Of a stretch of 64,000 bases of DNA, positions 61,110-64,000 are shown piece after piece; position 1 is the first letter of the stretch; the number at the start of each line of letters is the position of its first letter. The position numbers and the translations under genes are program-made. This stretch comes from an uncultured Flavobacteriaceae bacterium. GTDB lineage: Bacteria > Bacteroidota > Bacteroidia > Flavobacteriales > Flavobacteriaceae. The notes beneath the pieces are model-generated. The model did not search any database and was not told the DNA's origin. It saw only the letters and a program-made list of their open reading frames with translations. The stretch lies in NCBI GenBank assembly GCA_947500575.1, contig CANMSI010000001.1:992001-1056000 (forward strand). The letters are read 5' to 3'.

Positions 61110-62690
61110 ATGAGCAAAGCGTTTCAACAATTTTTATTTGGTGAGGATTATTTAACTGCAGGGATAGCACTTGCTATTGCCAAGGGTACTACTCACGGAA
61201 AGATATCTAAAAAGGCTAGAGAAAAGATTATTGGGAGTCGAGAGACGGTGGCAAAAATTGTAGCCAAAGGAGAAGCTGTTTATGGAATAAATACAGGTTT
61301 TGGCCCTTTATGTACTACCAAAATATCCAAAGAAGAAACTGCCATATTACAGACCAATATCCTAAAAAGCCATAGTGTTGGAGTGGGCGACCCAATTTCC
61401 CAAGAGATCTCAAAATTAATGCTCATTTTAAAAGTACATTCATTGGCAAAGGGATATTCTGGAATCAATGAAAAAACCCTAGACCGTATTATTTGGCACA
61501 TAGAGAATGATGCCATTCCTTTAGTACCTGCTCAAGGATCTGTAGGGGCCTCTGGAGATTTGGCTCCCTTATCTCATCTTTTCTTACCACTGATAGGATT
61601 GGGAAAAGTAAATTATTTAGGTACAATTATGACAACTTCTGAATTATTTAACCAAACTGGTTTGCAACCATTAGAGTTGGGTCCTAAAGAAGGATTGGCA
61701 CTTATCAATGGTACGCAATTCATTGCTGCACATGCTATTAAAGTGGTAGACAAATTTCAAAGCTGTCTTACGCAAGCAGATATTATTGGCGCTATGATGA
61801 TTGAAGCTTTACAGGGTTCTGTAAAACCTTTTTTTAATGAATTACATGCCTTACGCCCTTTTAAAGGAAGTTTGCATGTGGCTGCACGGATTAAGTCACT
61901 TCTGAAAGATTCAGAAATTATGCAAGACCATATCAATTGCGAGCGTGTACAAGACCCTTACTCTTTGCGATGCATCCCTCAGGTACATGGGGCCTCTAGA
62001 AATGCCTGGTTACATCTAAAAGAATTAGTTGAAGTGGAGTTAAATGCTGTTACAGATAATCCCATTATTATAGACGATCAACTTACTATAAGTGGTGGTA
62101 ATTTTCATGGACAGCCTTTGGCCATGGCCTTGGACTATGCTTGCCTAGCAGCATCAGAAATTGGAAATATATCGGACCGTAGAATTTACCTTGCACTCGA
62201 AGGAAATAGTCCCGGCATCCCAAAATTACTTATGGAAGATACTGGTATTAATTCTGGATACATGATTCTTCAGTACACCTCAGCTGCATTGGCTAGTGAA
62301 AATAAAGGTTTGTGTTTCCCGTCAAGCGCAGATAGCATTCCTACCTCTTTAGGACAAGAAGATCATGTTAGTATGGGGTCTATTGGAGGAAGAAAGGCGC
62401 TTCAGGTTATTCAGAATGTAGAAAAAATTTTAGCCATCGAATTATTAACAGCTGCCCAAGCATTCGAATTTAGAAAACCTCTTAAATCCGGTCCCCTATT
62501 AGAACCTATTCATAGAGAGATAAGAAAAAAAGTGGCCTTTGCAGAAAAAGACCGCGTTTTCGCAAATGATATTGCAATAGCCATTGAAATGATCCAAGAT
62601 CAAATGATAGTTTCAGTTATAGATCGTGTGATGAATGAAAAAAAACAAAAACTTAGCACCAACTACTCCAACGAATTTGAAGTATATTAA
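61110..62690 (+). CDS. hutH: histidine ammonia-lyase
   Basis: The enzyme deaminates L-histidine to urocanate, the first step of histidine degradation. The 526 residues include the self-processing MIO triad A147-S148-G149 in GSVGASGDLAPLSH, and YGINTGFGPL near the start. ERVQDPYSLRCIPQVHGASR, TDNPI and GGNFHGQPLA of the active site are also present. The ATG at 61110 was chosen over a TTG at 61104. The hutI gene starts 4 bp after the stop. Confidence 0.96.
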   Translation: MSKAFQQFLFGEDYLTAGIALAIAKGTTHGKISKKAREKIIGSRETVAKIVAKGEAVYGINTGFGPLCTTKISKEETAILQTNILKSHSVGVGDPISQEISKLMLILKVHSLAKGYSGINEKTLDRIIWHIENDAIPLVPAQGSVGASGDLAPLSHLFLPLIGLGKVNYLGTIMTTSELFNQTGLQPLELGPKEGLALINGTQFIAAHAIKVVDKFQSCLTQADIIGAMMIEALQGSVKPFFNELHALRPFKGSLHVAARIKSLLKDSEIMQDHINCERVQDPYSLRCIPQVHGASRNAWLHLKELVEVELNAVTDNPIIIDDQLTISGGNFHGQPLAMALDYACLAASEIGNISDRRIYLALEGNSPGIPKLLMEDTGINSGYMILQYTSAALASENKGLCFPSSADSIPTSLGQEDHVSMGSIGGRKALQVIQNVEKILAIELLTAAQAFEFRKPLKSGPLLEPIHREIRKKVAFAEKDRVFANDIAIAIEMIQDQMIVSVIDRVMNEKKQKLSTNYSNEFEVY

Positions 62691-62694
62691 TAGC

Positions 62695-63936
62695 ATGAAA
62701 CAACACATACTCCTAGGTCCATTTAAAGCTTTGCTCCCTATGTCCGGATTAGCCTTAAAGGGTAGCATTAAAGATGATTCTTTGCCTATAGTTCCCAATG
62801 CAGGTATTTGGATTGAACATGGTTTTATAAAAAGTATTGACACCTACCAGACATTAAAGAAGAAGGTTCCTTTAGCGGCTACAGAAATTATGTATTTGGA
62901 GAAAGATTATGTAGGACTTCCGGGCTTTGTTGATGCGCATACACATATCTGCTATGCGGGTACTAGGGCACAAGATTATGCGCTTCGAAATGCGGGGAAA
63001 TCGTATTTGGAAATTGCCAAAGCAGGTGGAGGCATCTGGGACACCGTAACACAAACCCGAAAAGCATCGGAGACAACGCTTATAAAAGGAATTATACAAC
63101 GTGCCAAAAGGCATCTTATGGATGGCATAACTACTATTGAGGTAAAAAGCGGTTATGGACTTTCTGTGACCGAAGAGTTAAAAATGCTCCGAGCTATTAA
63201 GGAAGCGAATTCTCAAATTGAAACTGACCTCATTGCTACATGCTTGGCAGCTCATACTTTTCCCAAGGATTACAGGGGAAACATTTCTGATTATGTGGAA
63301 GAAATGACTGCCCATCTTTTCCCATTATTAAAAGAAGAGCGGCTAACCAACAGAGTAGATGCCTTCATTGAAGAAGGGGCATTCTCTAACAAAGTAATTA
63401 CACCTTACTTTGAAAAAGCCCAAGAAATGGGTTTTGATATAACGGTACATGCCGATCAGTTTTCTACGGGAGGTAGTGAAGTGGCAGTAAACTTCAAAGC
63501 AGTAAGCGCAGATCATTTGGAAGTTAGTTCTAATAAGGAAATAAGCTTATTAGCTAAAAGTAATGTCATTGCAACTGCGCTCCCAGGAGCATCCATTGGT
63601 TTGGGTTGTTCATTTACCCCTGCACGGAAAATTTTGGATGCTGGAGGTGCACTAGCTATTGCCAGCGACTGGAATCCAGGATCTGCGCCCATGGGAAATT
63701 TGGTGGCCCAGGCGGCCATGCTGGGAACATTCCAAAAATTAACAAATGCAGAGGTGTTCGCCGGAATTACCTTTAGAGCTGCAGCTGCCTTAAACAAAAA
63801 AGATAGAGGCCGCTTGGAGGTGGGCTGCATGGGAGATATTGTTGCTTACCCAGGCGCAGATTATAGAGAAATATTATATCAGCAAGGTTCTCTGAAACCT
63901 TCCATGGTATGGAAAAAAGGACAACTTATTTCGTAA
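62695..63936 (+). CDS. hutI: imidazolonepropionase
   Basis: The enzyme hydrolyses 4-imidazolone-5-propionate to N-formimino-glutamate, the third step of histidine degradation. The 413 residues show amidohydrolase metal ligands in DAHTHICYAGTR (H82, H84), VHADQFSTGGSE, ADHLEV and ASDWNPGS. The ATG at 62695 was chosen because the longer frame from 62635 overlaps hutH and adds a low-complexity leader. It follows hutH by 4 bp. Confidence 0.95.
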   Translation: MKQHILLGPFKALLPMSGLALKGSIKDDSLPIVPNAGIWIEHGFIKSIDTYQTLKKKVPLAATEIMYLEKDYVGLPGFVDAHTHICYAGTRAQDYALRNAGKSYLEIAKAGGGIWDTVTQTRKASETTLIKGIIQRAKRHLMDGITTIEVKSGYGLSVTEELKMLRAIKEANSQIETDLIATCLAAHTFPKDYRGNISDYVEEMTAHLFPLLKEERLTNRVDAFIEEGAFSNKVITPYFEKAQEMGFDITVHADQFSTGGSEVAVNFKAVSADHLEVSSNKEISLLAKSNVIATALPGASIGLGCSFTPARKILDAGGALAIASDWNPGSAPMGNLVAQAAMLGTFQKLTNAEVFAGITFRAAAALNKKDRGRLEVGCMGDIVAYPGADYREILYQQGSLKPSMVWKKGQLIS

Positions 63937-63943
63937 GAATTAT

Positions 63944-64000
63944 ATGGACAAACCTATATTAGATTTTAAATCTCAGATCGTTCAGGGAATTCCCAAGGTA
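63944..64000 (+). CDS. hutU: urocanate hydratase, N-terminal fragment (cut by window)
   Basis: An ATG at 63944, 7 bp after hutI, opens a frame running off the window end. The visible 19 residues (ILDFKSQIVQGIPKV at the end) match the FK.QI.QGIP start typical of flavobacterial urocanate hydratases. The position after hutH and hutI supports the assignment, which would complete the second pathway step. Confidence 0.7.
   Translation, partial: MDKPILDFKSQIVQGIPKV

Overview
The window looks like chromosome of a marine member of the Flavobacteriaceae (Bacteroidota). The signs are an AT-rich sequence, five large secreted proteins of which four end in recognisable type IX secretion (T9SS) sorting domains, SprB-type repeats, almost no Shine-Dalgarno sequences, promoter boxes of the TAnnTTTG type, and families typical of this group (DUF4407, BlaI/M56 pairs, a short SucA/SucB operon). 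No rRNA, CRISPR array, transposase or prophage was seen.

Layout. 1-6.1 kb: two tandem paralogous leucine-rich-repeat T9SS surface proteins (the first cut by the window edge). 6.1-10.2 kb: 2-oxoglutarate dehydrogenase E2 and E1 (minus strand). 10.3-17.7 kb: small envelope proteins, a secreted amidohydrolase, a DegT aminotransferase/GalE sugar pair, Kdo transferase and a sugar porter. 18.3-24 kb: two more large secreted proteins with a shared carbohydrate-binding-like N-terminal domain. 24.6-37 kb: a TetR regulator, a lipoprotein, an MMPL/RND exporter with a LolA-like partner and an outer-membrane protein, a cyclase-like/SRPBCC fusion, a divergently transcribed sigma factor, and a stack of SRPBCC, DinB and SnoaL-like proteins. 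37.1-39.5 kb: tRNA-Leu(UAG), an M20 dipeptidase and a lipoprotein. 39.8-44.1 kb: a BlaI/M56 signalling pair and a DUF4407 membrane protein. 44.2-46.5 kb: a fifth secreted repeat protein. 46.6-57.7 kb: mostly minus-strand housekeeping genes (a membrane MutS-like ATPase, HemW, RuvC, a TPR protein) ending in a second BlaI/M56 pair. 57.9-64 kb: small membrane proteins, a nitroreductase, a LysR regulator and the start of a histidine-degradation operon (hutH, hutI, partial hutU).

The most notable result is a bipartite promoter, TTGTCACAC[A/T]-N14-ATCTAAGT, found four times with exactly the same spacing: twice back to back between the sigma factor gene (33177) and a divergent secreted SRPBCC gene, once before the SRPBCC/DinB operon (34739), and once before the MMPL exporter gene (26346). 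This ties about 10 kb of genes into one self-regulated sigma-factor regulon that combines an exporter with proteins of hydrophobic-ligand-binding folds. A second layer of control is suggested by two matching TetR-type operator-like sequences in front of the TetR gene and the adjacent lipoprotein gene. The two BlaI/M56 systems each have their own set of palindromic operator candidates with different half-sites. The five secreted proteins share one repeated domain of about 110-125 residues, and the two tandem LRR genes share a nearly identical 147-bp 3' end.
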